A stretch of 5,540 nucleotides of DNA. Source: Hyphomicrobiales bacterium (GTDB lineage: Bacteria; Pseudomonadota; Alphaproteobacteria; Rhizobiales; S144-35). Numbering within the stretch: position 1 is the stretch's first letter; each line of letters starts with the position of its first letter. Position numbers and translations under genes: made by a program. Below are positions 1 to 4,798 of the stretch, piece after piece. Below the pieces are notes generated by a model, which ran no database searches, was not told the origin of the DNA, and was given only the letters and a program-made list of their open reading frames with translations. Where the stretch lies: NCBI GenBank assembly GCA_015494185.1, contig WGBT01000037.1, positions 1 through 5,540 on the forward strand, written 5' to 3'.

Positions 1-19
1 AGATGTGTATAAGAGACAG
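1..19 (+). other. Nextera/Tn5 mosaic-end sequencing adapter (artefact)
   Basis: The first 19 bases read AGATGTGTATAAGAGACAG, the exact mosaic-end sequence recognised by Tn5 transposase and left by Nextera tagmentation libraries. Its position at base 1, with genomic-looking sequence starting directly afterwards, shows untrimmed adapter at a contig end rather than a resident Tn5 element. No transposon genes or passenger sequence lie next to it. It should be masked before any gene calling. Confidence 0.97.
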
Positions 20-454
20 ATTCATGGTCACATCAAGCCCCCAATGCAGGGCGTTCTCGATGCCCCAATGTGCCCGCGCAATCTCCCCGAACCGTTCAAG
101 CCAAGTCTGCCCTCATAATGTAGTAGCTTGTTTATGTGGTCTTTTTTCCTTTGTCCCCGCGCCTGGCTTAATTTTTCCGATGACGGATAATCCGGGCCGG
201 TTGTGGTGTTCCTGGAGTCAGCCAATTCTGGTGCTGACAAAGGCCCTACAGGTCTCGATCCGGCCATGACCGGCGTCCACCGTTTTGGTCATTTCAAGGC
301 GGCGTTGCCGGGTCATCGAGAAAGGTGGCAATATCGTCATGAAGCATGCGCTGATTGCCCTTCAAGGCAAGCACATACTGAGCGCCTTGCCGTCAAGCAC
401 AATGCCACCCGTGCAGTCGCCGACAAAGCGCTGCATGAAGCGCGCGAAACAGCC
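20..454 (-). pseudogene. ISAs1-family transposase remnant, multiply disrupted
   Basis: Read on the minus strand, three stretches match the order of motifs in ISAs1-family DDE transposases. From 454 to 380 the translation includes CFARFMQRFVGD and ends VLDGKAL, like the family's DGKxLR segment. From 386 to 294, in another frame, it reads AQYVLALKGNQ followed by LHDDIATFL. From 295 to 20 it reads TVDAGHGRIET, then LQEHHNRPGLSVIGKIK, then ARAHWGIENALHWGLDVT. The last frame has stops at 218-220 (TGA where the family normally has Trp, before LQ) and 113-115. The DGKAL and AQYVLALKGNQ segments are normally separated by roughly 80 to 100 residues carrying the second catalytic Asp, so an internal deletion has fused them. 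The N-terminal part above 454 is not recognisable, and the 3' end is cut by the contig end. Intact members are about 370 residues. It cannot encode an active enzyme. Terminal inverted repeats were not identified. Confidence 0.85.
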
Positions 455-779
455 GCTATGGGTTACCTACAGATCCTTATTACCTATAGCTTCTTAAATG
501 CGATTCCTCTGGGGGCCTGGCGCAAGGGGCTCTTCGCTATATTATGCGACATATATTGAAATACTACTATTGAAACAGTACCTTCTATCGGCAAATTTCC
601 GTTCTTATTTCCAATTTCGTTGCTGAAAGGGCGGTTGATGGGCATTTTGTCTCTGCGATTTGGGCAGAAGGCGGCTTGACCGCTGCTGTAATTTATGTAT
701 TGACAGAAGGAGGCTGCCGCTGTGGCAATCAAACCTATCAAGACACTATAATAGATAAGTTGTAAGGAGAACGCTCGTG
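455..779. other. Non-coding gap between transposase remnant and TusA-family gene
   Basis: No convincing gene is seen on either strand in these roughly 325 bases. The left part (about 540-610) is AT-rich. It lies where the transposase N-terminus would be, but no family motif could be read there in any minus-strand frame. The right part holds a TTGACA at 700-705 and a TATAAT at 747-752. These are 41 bases apart and so cannot form one promoter. A minus-strand open frame across 484-795 has no recognisable domain and runs over the TusA start, so it was not called. Confidence 0.6.
723..752 (+). promoter_or_regulatory. Possible sigma-70-type promoter for the TusA-family gene
   Basis: A perfect TATAAT -10 hexamer lies at 747-752. 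The best -35 at usable spacing (18 bases) is TGGCAA at 723-728, which matches the consensus at only three of six bases. Transcription would begin near 758-760, giving a leader of about 20 bases that still contains the ribosome binding site. The strong -10 and its placement support the call; the poor -35 weakens it. Confidence 0.35.
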
Positions 780-1007
780 ATGGCTGACCAGACACTCGAC
801 GCGAAAGGTCTTAATTGTCCGCTTCCCATCTTGAAAGCCAAAAAAGCCATCAAGGATGTCCCAAGCGGGGGCACGTTGGAAGTGCTGTCAACAGATCCAG
901 GCTCGGTTGCCGATTTTGAAGCGTTCTGCCGCACGACTGGAAATGAGTTGCTCGAAGCCGGCGAAGACAATGGCGTCTTCCGTTTCGTCATCAAACGTGT
1001 TTCATAA
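780..1007 (+). CDS. TusA-family sulfurtransferase (sulfur carrier protein)
   Basis: A 75-residue protein with the full TusA/SirA-like fold signature. It starts ADQTLDAKGLNCPLPILK, with the family's CPxP motif at residues 13-16 and Cys13 as the expected persulfide-bearing cysteine. The mid-region LEVLSTDPGSVADFEAFC and the C-terminal FRFVIKR strand are typical, and the length is normal. Family members are small cytoplasmic proteins that carry sulfur as a Cys persulfide. In E. coli, TusA feeds tRNA thiouridine synthesis through TusBCD. Other members serve sulfur oxidation or molybdenum-cofactor pathways, so the substrate here is uncertain. A second cysteine, Cys50, is present. A strong ribosome binding site AAGGAGA (764-770) sits 9 bases before ATG 780 and 6 bases before an in-frame GTG at 777. 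ATG is preferred, but GTG would add only one residue. No tus, dsr or sulfurtransferase partner is adjacent. It appears to be a single-gene unit. Confidence 0.93.
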   Translation: MADQTLDAKGLNCPLPILKAKKAIKDVPSGGTLEVLSTDPGSVADFEAFCRTTGNELLEAGEDNGVFRFVIKRVS

Positions 1008-1027
1008 GACAGTACAAAGGGCTAGGG

Positions 1028-1068
1028 GGTGGGAACTCATAGGGGGGAGAGCCCCGCTTGTTCCCATC
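1028..1068 (+). terminator. Nested hairpin after the TusA-family gene, possible terminator
   Basis: Twenty bases after the stop, TGGGAAC (1030-1036) pairs with GTTCCCA (1060-1066). The stem extends by one GU and one GC pair to 1028 and 1068. Inside it, GGGG (1044-1047) can pair with CCCC (1052-1055) around an AGAG loop. The position suits transcript termination or 3'-end protection, but no T-run follows, so a classical intrinsic terminator is not supported. Confidence 0.35.
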
Positions 1069-1157
1069 AGCCTTAACTGTAAAAATCTGCACTCGACCTG
1101 ACTGACAGTGCCAGGTTTGACAACACCTTAATTGACAAGCTTGCGATTCATAGAGGC

Positions 1158-1174
1158 CTTACAAGGCCTGTAAG
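1158..1174. repeat. Inverted repeat CTTACA-N5-TGTAAG
   Basis: CTTACA (1158-1163) and TGTAAG (1169-1174) form a perfect 6-base inverted repeat around AGGCC. The same bases also contain AGGCCT twice (1154-1159 and 1164-1169), so two alternative pairings overlap. It could be an operator half-site pair or an RNA hairpin. Function is unknown. Confidence 0.4.
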
Positions 1175-1318
1175 AAGGTAAGCCGCGATCAAGCTACGAT
1201 GATGTCAGTTATTAACGGTTGTACATATTCTCTGTTTCGATCGCCTGCCCCTGTTCCTATGTTCCTGCCATGAAACTATTGATCGTCCTCGCGTCATGGT
1301 GGCAAGGGCGGTAAATGC

Positions 1319-1331
1319 CCTCAAATTGAGG
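1319..1331. repeat. 13-base perfect palindrome CCTCAAATTGAGG
   Basis: CCTCAA and TTGAGG flank one central A, giving a perfect dyad about 245 bases upstream of the regulator gene. A partial copy of one arm, ACTCAATTTT, follows at 1341-1350. The size and symmetry suit a dimeric DNA-binding protein, but the binding protein is unknown. Confidence 0.4.
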
Positions 1332-1407
1332 CAATTCGTAACTCAATTTTCACTTCTTTATGTCACTTTGAAACCGTCGGGTTTGATGACGTAAGCCTTC
1401 CGAGCGT

Positions 1408-1427
1408 CAATCGCAGGGGAGCGATTG
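1408..1427. repeat. Inverted repeat CAATCGC-N6-GCGATTG
   Basis: CAATCGC (1408-1414) and GCGATTG (1421-1427) pair perfectly over 7 bases, with the loop AGGGGA (1415-1420). As RNA this would be a stable small hairpin displaying a purine-rich loop; as DNA it could be an operator. No T-run follows. Confidence 0.45.
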
Positions 1428-1451
1428 GTGTAACTGCCCGTGGTCAAGGCT

Positions 1452-1494
1452 CTTTCCAATGGATCATCTGTTCACGAATGGATTTAATGGAAAG
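1452..1494. repeat. Inverted repeat CTTTCCA/TGGAAAG
   Basis: CTTTCCA (1452-1458) and TGGAAAG (1488-1494) are perfect inverted copies 29 bases apart. The interval also contains the direct repeat ATGGAT. The repeat lies 80 to 125 bases upstream of the regulator start, where activator or repressor sites commonly occur. Function is unknown. Confidence 0.35.
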
Positions 1495-1575
1495 TGGCTT
1501 TTCGGCGCTTACGTTGTTTTAAGTAAGGGTTGGATGTTTGCAGAGTGCGTTCTGCTGTAGAAGTGTTTTTTGATT

Positions 1576-3072
1576 ATGGCTCAATGTGTTTTGATTGTTG
1601 ATGATGATCCGGCGCAACGCCGGATTTTACAGGAAACCATCAAGCGTTTTGGTTATGAGACGGTCACCGCAGGGGGCGGGGAGGAAGCGCTTGAAGCGTT
1701 GGAGGCCGACCAGGCCAACAAGATTTCGCTGGTGGTGCTTGATCTTGTGATGCCTGGGCTTGATGGCATGGGGGTGCTCGAACAGCTCCGCAAGCGCAAG
1801 ATCATGCGGCCGGTGATCGTTCAGACCGCTCATGGCAGCATTGAAACGGCGATCAAGGCGATGCGGGCGGGGGCTTCTGATTTTGTCGTCAAGCCGGTTT
1901 CCGCGGAACGGCTCCAGGTGTCGCTGCAAAACGCCTTCAAGATGACCCAGCTTGAAGGGGAAATCACCCGTATCAAGCGCAAGGTTTCGGGAAAATTCAC
2001 TTTCAAGGATCTGATCACCCAAAGCCCGGCGATGGCGCGGGTGATCAAGCTTGGCAGCAAGGCGGCCGCCTCCAATATTCCGGTCTTGATCGAAGGCGAA
2101 AGCGGGGTTGGCAAGGAGTTGATTGCGCGCGCGATCCAGGGACAGAGCGAACGGGCCGGCAAACCTTTCGTGACGGTCAATTGTGGCGCTATTCCTGAAA
2201 ATCTGGTCGAAAGCATTTTGTTCGGCCATGAAAAAGGCGCCTTTACCGGGGCCACGGAAAAACGTGCCGGCAAATTTGTCGAAGCCGATGGCGGGACGCT
2301 GTTTCTCGATGAAGTGGGGGAGCTGCCCCTTGATGTGCAGGTGAAATTGTTGCGGGCTTTACAGGAAGGGGAGATTGATCCGGTTGGCAGCAGGAAACCG
2401 GTCAAGGTCGATATCCGGCTGATCTCGGCGACCAATCAGGACATGATCCAGCGCGTCAAGGAGGGGTTGTTTCGCGAAGACCTTTACTATCGGCTGAACG
2501 TTTTTCCGATCATGGTGCCCCCGCTGCGGGAACGGTTGGAGGATGTTCCGGCTCTGGTGCATCATTTCGTGACCCGCTTTGCCGCCGAGGAAGGCAAGCG
2601 AATCGAGCGGGTGTCTGAAGAGGCGATGGAGATGCTGCAACGCTATCCCTGGCCTGGCAATGTTCGGCAGTTGGAAAATACGGTGTTCCGCGCCGTGGTG
2701 CTGGCGGAGACAACGGAACTTGGTGTGAGCGAATTCCCGCAGATTGCAGCCCATGTCGAAGGTTTTGAAGCCGAGCCGCCGGCTGCGCCCAAGGTTGTGC
2801 CAAAACCAGCCCTTTATCAGGGGCCCGCAATGGTGGGGCAGGAGCATCCGGCATCGGTGGCCGTCGATCCGGCCACTGGCAGTGCCGAAGTCGGCATTCG
2901 GGTGCTCGATGAAGCAGGTGATATCCGTTCCCTGCGTGACATCGAAGAAGAGATGATTCGCCTTGCCAATGCCCGTTATCGCGGGCGGATGACCGAGATT
3001 GCCAAGAAGCTGGGAATTGGCCGTTCGACGCTTTATCGCAAAATGCGGGAATTCGGCCTTGAAGCCTCCTGA
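1576..3072 (+). CDS. NtrC-family sigma-54-dependent response regulator, Fis-type DNA binding
   Basis: A 498-residue activator with three domains. The receiver (about 4-122) has acidic-pocket Asp9/10/11, predicted phospho-acceptor Asp56 in VVLDLVMPGLDG, Thr84 and Lys106. The AAA+ domain (about 145-378) has Walker A GESGVGKE (174-181), the sigma-54-contacting GAFTGA loop (221-226), Walker B GGTLFLDEVGE (239-249), arginine-finger region FREDLYYRLNVFP (299-311) and PGNVRQLEN (360-368). A Pro/Ala-rich linker (about 395-430) leads to a C-terminal Fis-type helix-turn-helix, EIAKKLGIGRSTLYRK (474-489). All key residues are present, so it should be phosphorylated by a histidine kinase and drive sigma-54 RNA polymerase through ATP hydrolysis. 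No kinase gene is adjacent and the target genes are unknown. ATG 1576 is preferred. An in-frame TTG at 1570 would add two residues and has a weak AGAAG 6 bases upstream, so the start is not firmly decided. I cannot assign a named gene. Confidence 0.97.
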   Translation: MAQCVLIVDDDPAQRRILQETIKRFGYETVTAGGGEEALEALEADQANKISLVVLDLVMPGLDGMGVLEQLRKRKIMRPVIVQTAHGSIETAIKAMRAGASDFVVKPVSAERLQVSLQNAFKMTQLEGEITRIKRKVSGKFTFKDLITQSPAMARVIKLGSKAAASNIPVLIEGESGVGKELIARAIQGQSERAGKPFVTVNCGAIPENLVESILFGHEKGAFTGATEKRAGKFVEADGGTLFLDEVGELPLDVQVKLLRALQEGEIDPVGSRKPVKVDIRLISATNQDMIQRVKEGLFREDLYYRLNVFPIMVPPLRERLEDVPALVHHFVTRFAAEEGKRIERVSEEAMEMLQRYPWPGNVRQLENTVFRAVVLAETTELGVSEFPQIAAHVEGFEAEPPAAPKVVPKPALYQGPAMVGQEHPASVAVDPATGSAEVGIRVLDEAGDIRSLRDIEEEMIRLANARYRGRMTEIAKKLGIGRSTLYRKMREFGLEAS

Positions 3073-3147
3073 TCTTTCTGCGGGATGTGTGAGGAGCTGA
3101 TGAATTTATCGGAAGCGGGAATCCCTTGCGTTCAACTTGCTTCCAAT

Positions 3148-3162
3148 AATACCGGCGGTATT
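3148..3162 (+). terminator. Hairpin after the regulator, weak terminator candidate
   Basis: AATACC (3148-3153) pairs with GGTATT (3157-3162) around a GGC loop, 76 bases after the regulator stop, followed only by TTATC. Just upstream, GGAAGC (3111-3116) and GCTTCC (3139-3144) could form a second, longer stem, extendable by GU pairs. Either could end the regulator transcript, but the lack of a clear T-run keeps confidence low. Confidence 0.3.
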
Positions 3163-3166
3163 TATC

Positions 3167-3188
3167 ATTGACCGCTTTATTGACCGCT
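3167..3188. repeat. Direct repeat ATTGACCGCT, two copies
   Basis: ATTGACCGCT occurs at 3167-3176 and again at 3179-3188, with a 12-base period. Tandem half-sites at about one helical turn can be regulator binding sites, but no protein can be assigned. Confidence 0.5.
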
Positions 3189-3250
3189 GACGTTTCTCGT
3201 ATCCCTTTGAACTTTTTGCGTTGATTGAACGGTGTACGAATGAAGGTCAA

Positions 3251-3279
3251 GGGGCGGTGGTACAGGGGCCGGTGGTATA
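3251..3279. repeat. Imperfect direct repeat GGGGC(C)GGTGGTAYA
   Basis: GGGGCGGTGGTACA (3251-3264) is followed immediately by GGGGCCGGTGGTATA (3265-3279). The copies differ by one inserted C and one C-to-T change. They fall inside the first mini-ORF, where they give the repeated tripeptide Arg-Trp-Tyr. Confidence 0.7.
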
Positions 3280-3296
3280 AGAAACGCATAAGAGCC

Positions 3297-3330
3297 GCAT
3301 GAGAATAAGAAAAGCATGAGAATAAGAAAA
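3297..3330. repeat. 17-base perfect tandem repeat, two copies
   Basis: GCATGAGAATAAGAAAA occurs at 3297-3313 and again, identical and contiguous, at 3314-3330. A shortened related unit, GCATAAGAG, sits just before it (3286-3294). Identity over the full unit suggests a recent slippage duplication or selection. Each copy contains an ATGA. Confidence 0.9.
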
Positions 3331-3438
3331 TGAAGAACAGGCTCTAGGCGAAGCAGGGGTTATGCCCTATTCTTTACTGGCTCGAATTGCCGTTTGGGGC
3401 AACGGGTCATAAAGGCGTAAAGAAGAGGAAGAACCGCC

Positions 3439-4506
3439 GTGCACCTCATTCATCTCACTCCAAAGAGATTTCCCGCCGCGTCAGGGGCTGTGGGCGTGGT
3501 TTGGTCCAGCCTTTTTGGCATTTCGCTGAATCTCGTTCCGGTCCTATGCTTGGCGGCAAGCCCCGCCCCAAACCTGTCATCTGTGCCGCCTTATGGCCAA
3601 TGGCTTTCTGATCAAAGTCTCGACAATGCGCTCAATGGCCGGATATGGTCGCAACGGGAAAAAACTTTCATTTCACCGCAAGCCTTGGCCGCGCAACTGG
3701 CGCAAAACCGTTATGTGTTGCTGGGGGAGGTGCACGACAATCCGGATCATCATGCCCTGCAAGCCTGGATCATTCGCAAGCTCGTGGAACGGGGGCGCAA
3801 GCCGGCGGTGGTGATGGAGCAGATCAGCCGCGACAAGGCGGAAAAGCTGGCGGCTTTTCTGGCCGGGGATGAGGTGTCGGCCACGAAGCTCGGCCCGGCG
3901 CTTGATTGGCACAAGAGCGGCTGGCCGAAGTGGACGATCTATCAACCCATTGCCGAAATCGCCCTTCAGGCCGGTTTGCCGATCCGGGCGGGCAATCCCG
4001 CCCCAAGCCTTTCCCGCGCGGTGGGGCGCCGCGGCTGGGCGGCCTTGAAACAAGCCGAGCGCGACCGGCTGCGCTTGAGTGAGCCTTTGGGCCGATCGCT
4101 CCGGCAAGCCATGATCGAGGAGCTTGTCGAGGCCCATTGCAATCTGATGCCTGCCGCTGCCATGGCGCCGCTTGTCCGTGTGCAACGTCTGCGTGATGCG
4201 GTGTTGGCCGACAGTCTGATCGAGGCGGGAAAGGCCGATGGGGCGGTGTTGATCGCCGGCGGCGGGCATGTCCGCAACGACCGTGCGGTTCCTTGGTATC
4301 TGAGCCGCCGCGGGGCCGGTTCCGTGGCCACGGTGATTTTTCTTGAAACCGGTCCGGATTTGCAACGCGTAGAAGACCTGCAAGGTTCCGCAAGGGCGCT
4401 TTTGGAAGCTTCCGATTATGTCTGGTTCACCCCGGCCCAAAGCCGCCCCGACCCATGCGCCAAATTACGCAAATATTTGAAGAAAAAAGCGGATTCGCAA
4501 AAATGA
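3439..4506 (+). CDS. ChaN-family (DUF399-type) putative haem-binding exported protein
   Basis: A 355-residue protein with the ChaN-family core. It has RYVLLGEVHDNPDHH (91-105), VVMEQI (124-129), LDWHKSGWPKWTIYQPIAEIA (within 155-175), IAGGGHVRNDRAVPWYL (272-288) and the closing SDYVWFTP (325-332). ChaN of Campylobacter jejuni is an outer-membrane lipoprotein that binds two stacked haems as a dimer; haem or iron acquisition is therefore a family-based inference here. The N-terminus has Lys9/Arg10, a hydrophobic stretch of about residues 14-40 and an Ala-rich end, so export is likely. Cys37 is preceded by Pro-Val-Leu, which is not a good lipobox, so lipidation is doubtful. The GTG start is the only one possible: an in-frame TAA lies at 3418-3420, no other start intervenes, and AGAGGAAG (3425-3432) sits 6 bases upstream. 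No TonB receptor or haem transporter is in view. It is probably not co-transcribed with the regulator, 366 bases away. Confidence 0.9.
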   Translation: MHLIHLTPKRFPAASGAVGVVWSSLFGISLNLVPVLCLAASPAPNLSSVPPYGQWLSDQSLDNALNGRIWSQREKTFISPQALAAQLAQNRYVLLGEVHDNPDHHALQAWIIRKLVERGRKPAVVMEQISRDKAEKLAAFLAGDEVSATKLGPALDWHKSGWPKWTIYQPIAEIALQAGLPIRAGNPAPSLSRAVGRRGWAALKQAERDRLRLSEPLGRSLRQAMIEELVEAHCNLMPAAAMAPLVRVQRLRDAVLADSLIEAGKADGAVLIAGGGHVRNDRAVPWYLSRRGAGSVATVIFLETGPDLQRVEDLQGSARALLEASDYVWFTPAQSRPDPCAKLRKYLKKKADSQK

Positions 4507-4598
4507 CCATGGGCATCATGGGGATGAAATGGGGGCGTATGATGGACGCATGGGGCCAGCCTCATGCTCGAAACTGCAACAACAATGTCAAAAATTAG
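4503..4598 (+). CDS. Possible Met-rich 31-residue small ORF overlapping the ChaN-type stop
   Basis: An ATG at 4503 overlaps the TGA of the ChaN-type gene as ATGA, the geometry of translational coupling, and opens 31 codons ending in TAG. Six of the first 14 residues are Met (MTMGIMGMKWGRMM), followed by DAWGQPHARNC and an Asn-rich tail. No clear Shine-Dalgarno precedes it, so expression would depend on coupling. It has no recognised family. The Met density comes from a run of ATGG/ATGGG words (4503-4554) that may simply be low-complexity DNA. Low confidence that it is a gene. Confidence 0.22.
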   Translation: MTMGIMGMKWGRMMDAWGQPHARNCNNNVKN

Positions 4599-4798
4599 GC
4601 ACTGTTACTGAAAAGACACAGACTCAGTGGCCATCCTTTGCTATGGTGCTTCATGGATAAGTGATCAATTGCCGCATTGATTGCGTTTACAGGTGAGGCG
4701 AATCGCTCATTCGAATCGCTTGAAGTGAGATTATTGTATAGCAGCGCTGGAACCACATTGTTGTGAAGCGTTTTGCTAAGGCGCATAGGGGGATGAAA
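4599..4798. other. Spacer upstream of the FadL-type gene with a short direct repeat
   Basis: This gap has no gene. CGAATCGCT is repeated at 4699-4707 and 4712-4720 (13-base period), and CAGCGCTG (4742-4749) is an 8-base palindrome. Either could be a regulatory site for the downstream porin-like gene. No -35/-10 pair of good quality and spacing was found. Confidence 0.45.

Larger units (their letters stand above)
1008..1569. other. Long intergenic region with several inverted repeats
   Basis: No gene with a recognisable product fits in this 562-base gap; open frames are short or are extensions of frames overlapping the TusA gene. It contains two TTGACA hexamers (1117-1122 and 1132-1137) without matching -10 boxes at 16-18 bases, and four inverted repeats listed separately. 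It also has a short direct repeat TGTTCCTA/TGTTCCTG at 1252-1267. It could hold the regulator's promoter and a long structured leader or a small RNA. No known riboswitch or RNA family was recognised, and no -24/-12 sigma-54 element with correct spacing was found. Confidence 0.6.
3240..3347 (+). other. Chain of four overlapping Arg/Lys-rich mini-ORFs (putative leader)
   Basis: Four consecutive frames, each starting at an ATGA that overlaps the previous stop, run toward the ChaN-type gene. The first (3240-3302) encodes 20 residues including GRWYRGRWYKK. Then come MRIRKA (3299-3319), MRIRK (3316-3333) and MKNRL (3330-3347). Their arginine codons are largely AGA/AGG and the isoleucines are ATA, whereas neighbouring genes mostly use CGN and ATC/ATT. 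The arrangement is visible in the sequence. Translation is not shown: no strong ribosome binding site precedes ATG 3240, and only weak AAGAG or AAGAA stretches precede the others. The tandem duplication alone explains part of the pattern. Confidence 0.25.
3073..3438. other. Intergenic spacer between regulator and ChaN-type gene
   Basis: These 366 bases carry no standard-size gene. In order they hold the two stems described under the hairpin entry, a 10-base direct repeat, a 14/15-base direct repeat, a 17-base perfect tandem repeat with overlapping mini-ORFs, and a small inverted repeat TTGCC/GGCAA (3387-3402). The ribosome binding site of the ChaN-type gene closes the region. No promoter with good -35 and -10 boxes at standard spacing was found, although one must be expected for the downstream gene. 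Confidence 0.6.

Noticed and set aside
203..559. 118-codon plus-strand frame over the transposase remnant
   Set aside because: It is antisense to the identifiable ISAs1 transposase motifs.
700..752. TTGACA (700-705) and TATAAT (747-752) as one promoter
   Set aside because: The spacing is 41 bases, far beyond the usable 16-19.
1199..1273. 24-codon plus-strand frame in the long gap before the regulator
   Set aside because: There is no ribosome binding site at usable spacing, no recognisable sequence, and the length is expected by chance.
1495..1509. Sigma-54 promoter GTGGCTTTTCGGCGCT upstream of the regulator
   Set aside because: The interval between GG and GC is 9 bases rather than 10, and the flanking bases fit the TGGCAC/TTGCW consensus poorly.
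1529..1542. Sigma-54 element TTGGATGTTTGCA
   Set aside because: Only 6 bases separate the GG and GC; 10 are required.
1627..2435. Two long antisense open frames (about 200 codons each) opposite the regulator
   Set aside because: They lie inside a gene with unmistakable domain motifs, have no recognisable domain, and arise from the codon bias of the sense strand.
3085..3171. 28-codon frame just after the regulator, with GAGGAG before an internal ATG at 3100
   Set aside because: The GAGGAG is only 3 bases from ATG 3100, the peptide matches nothing recognisable, and its bases form the candidate terminator stems.
2510..3289. 259-codon minus-strand open frame across the regulator 3' end and the spacer
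   Set aside because: No domain is recognisable, most of it is antisense to the regulator's AAA+ and helix-turn-helix regions, and its repeated N-terminal YHRPL simply mirrors the direct repeat at 3251-3279.
3673..4440. 255-codon minus-strand open frame opposite the ChaN-type gene
   Set aside because: It is antisense to conserved family motifs and shows only His/Arg/Pro-rich composition typical of a shadow frame.
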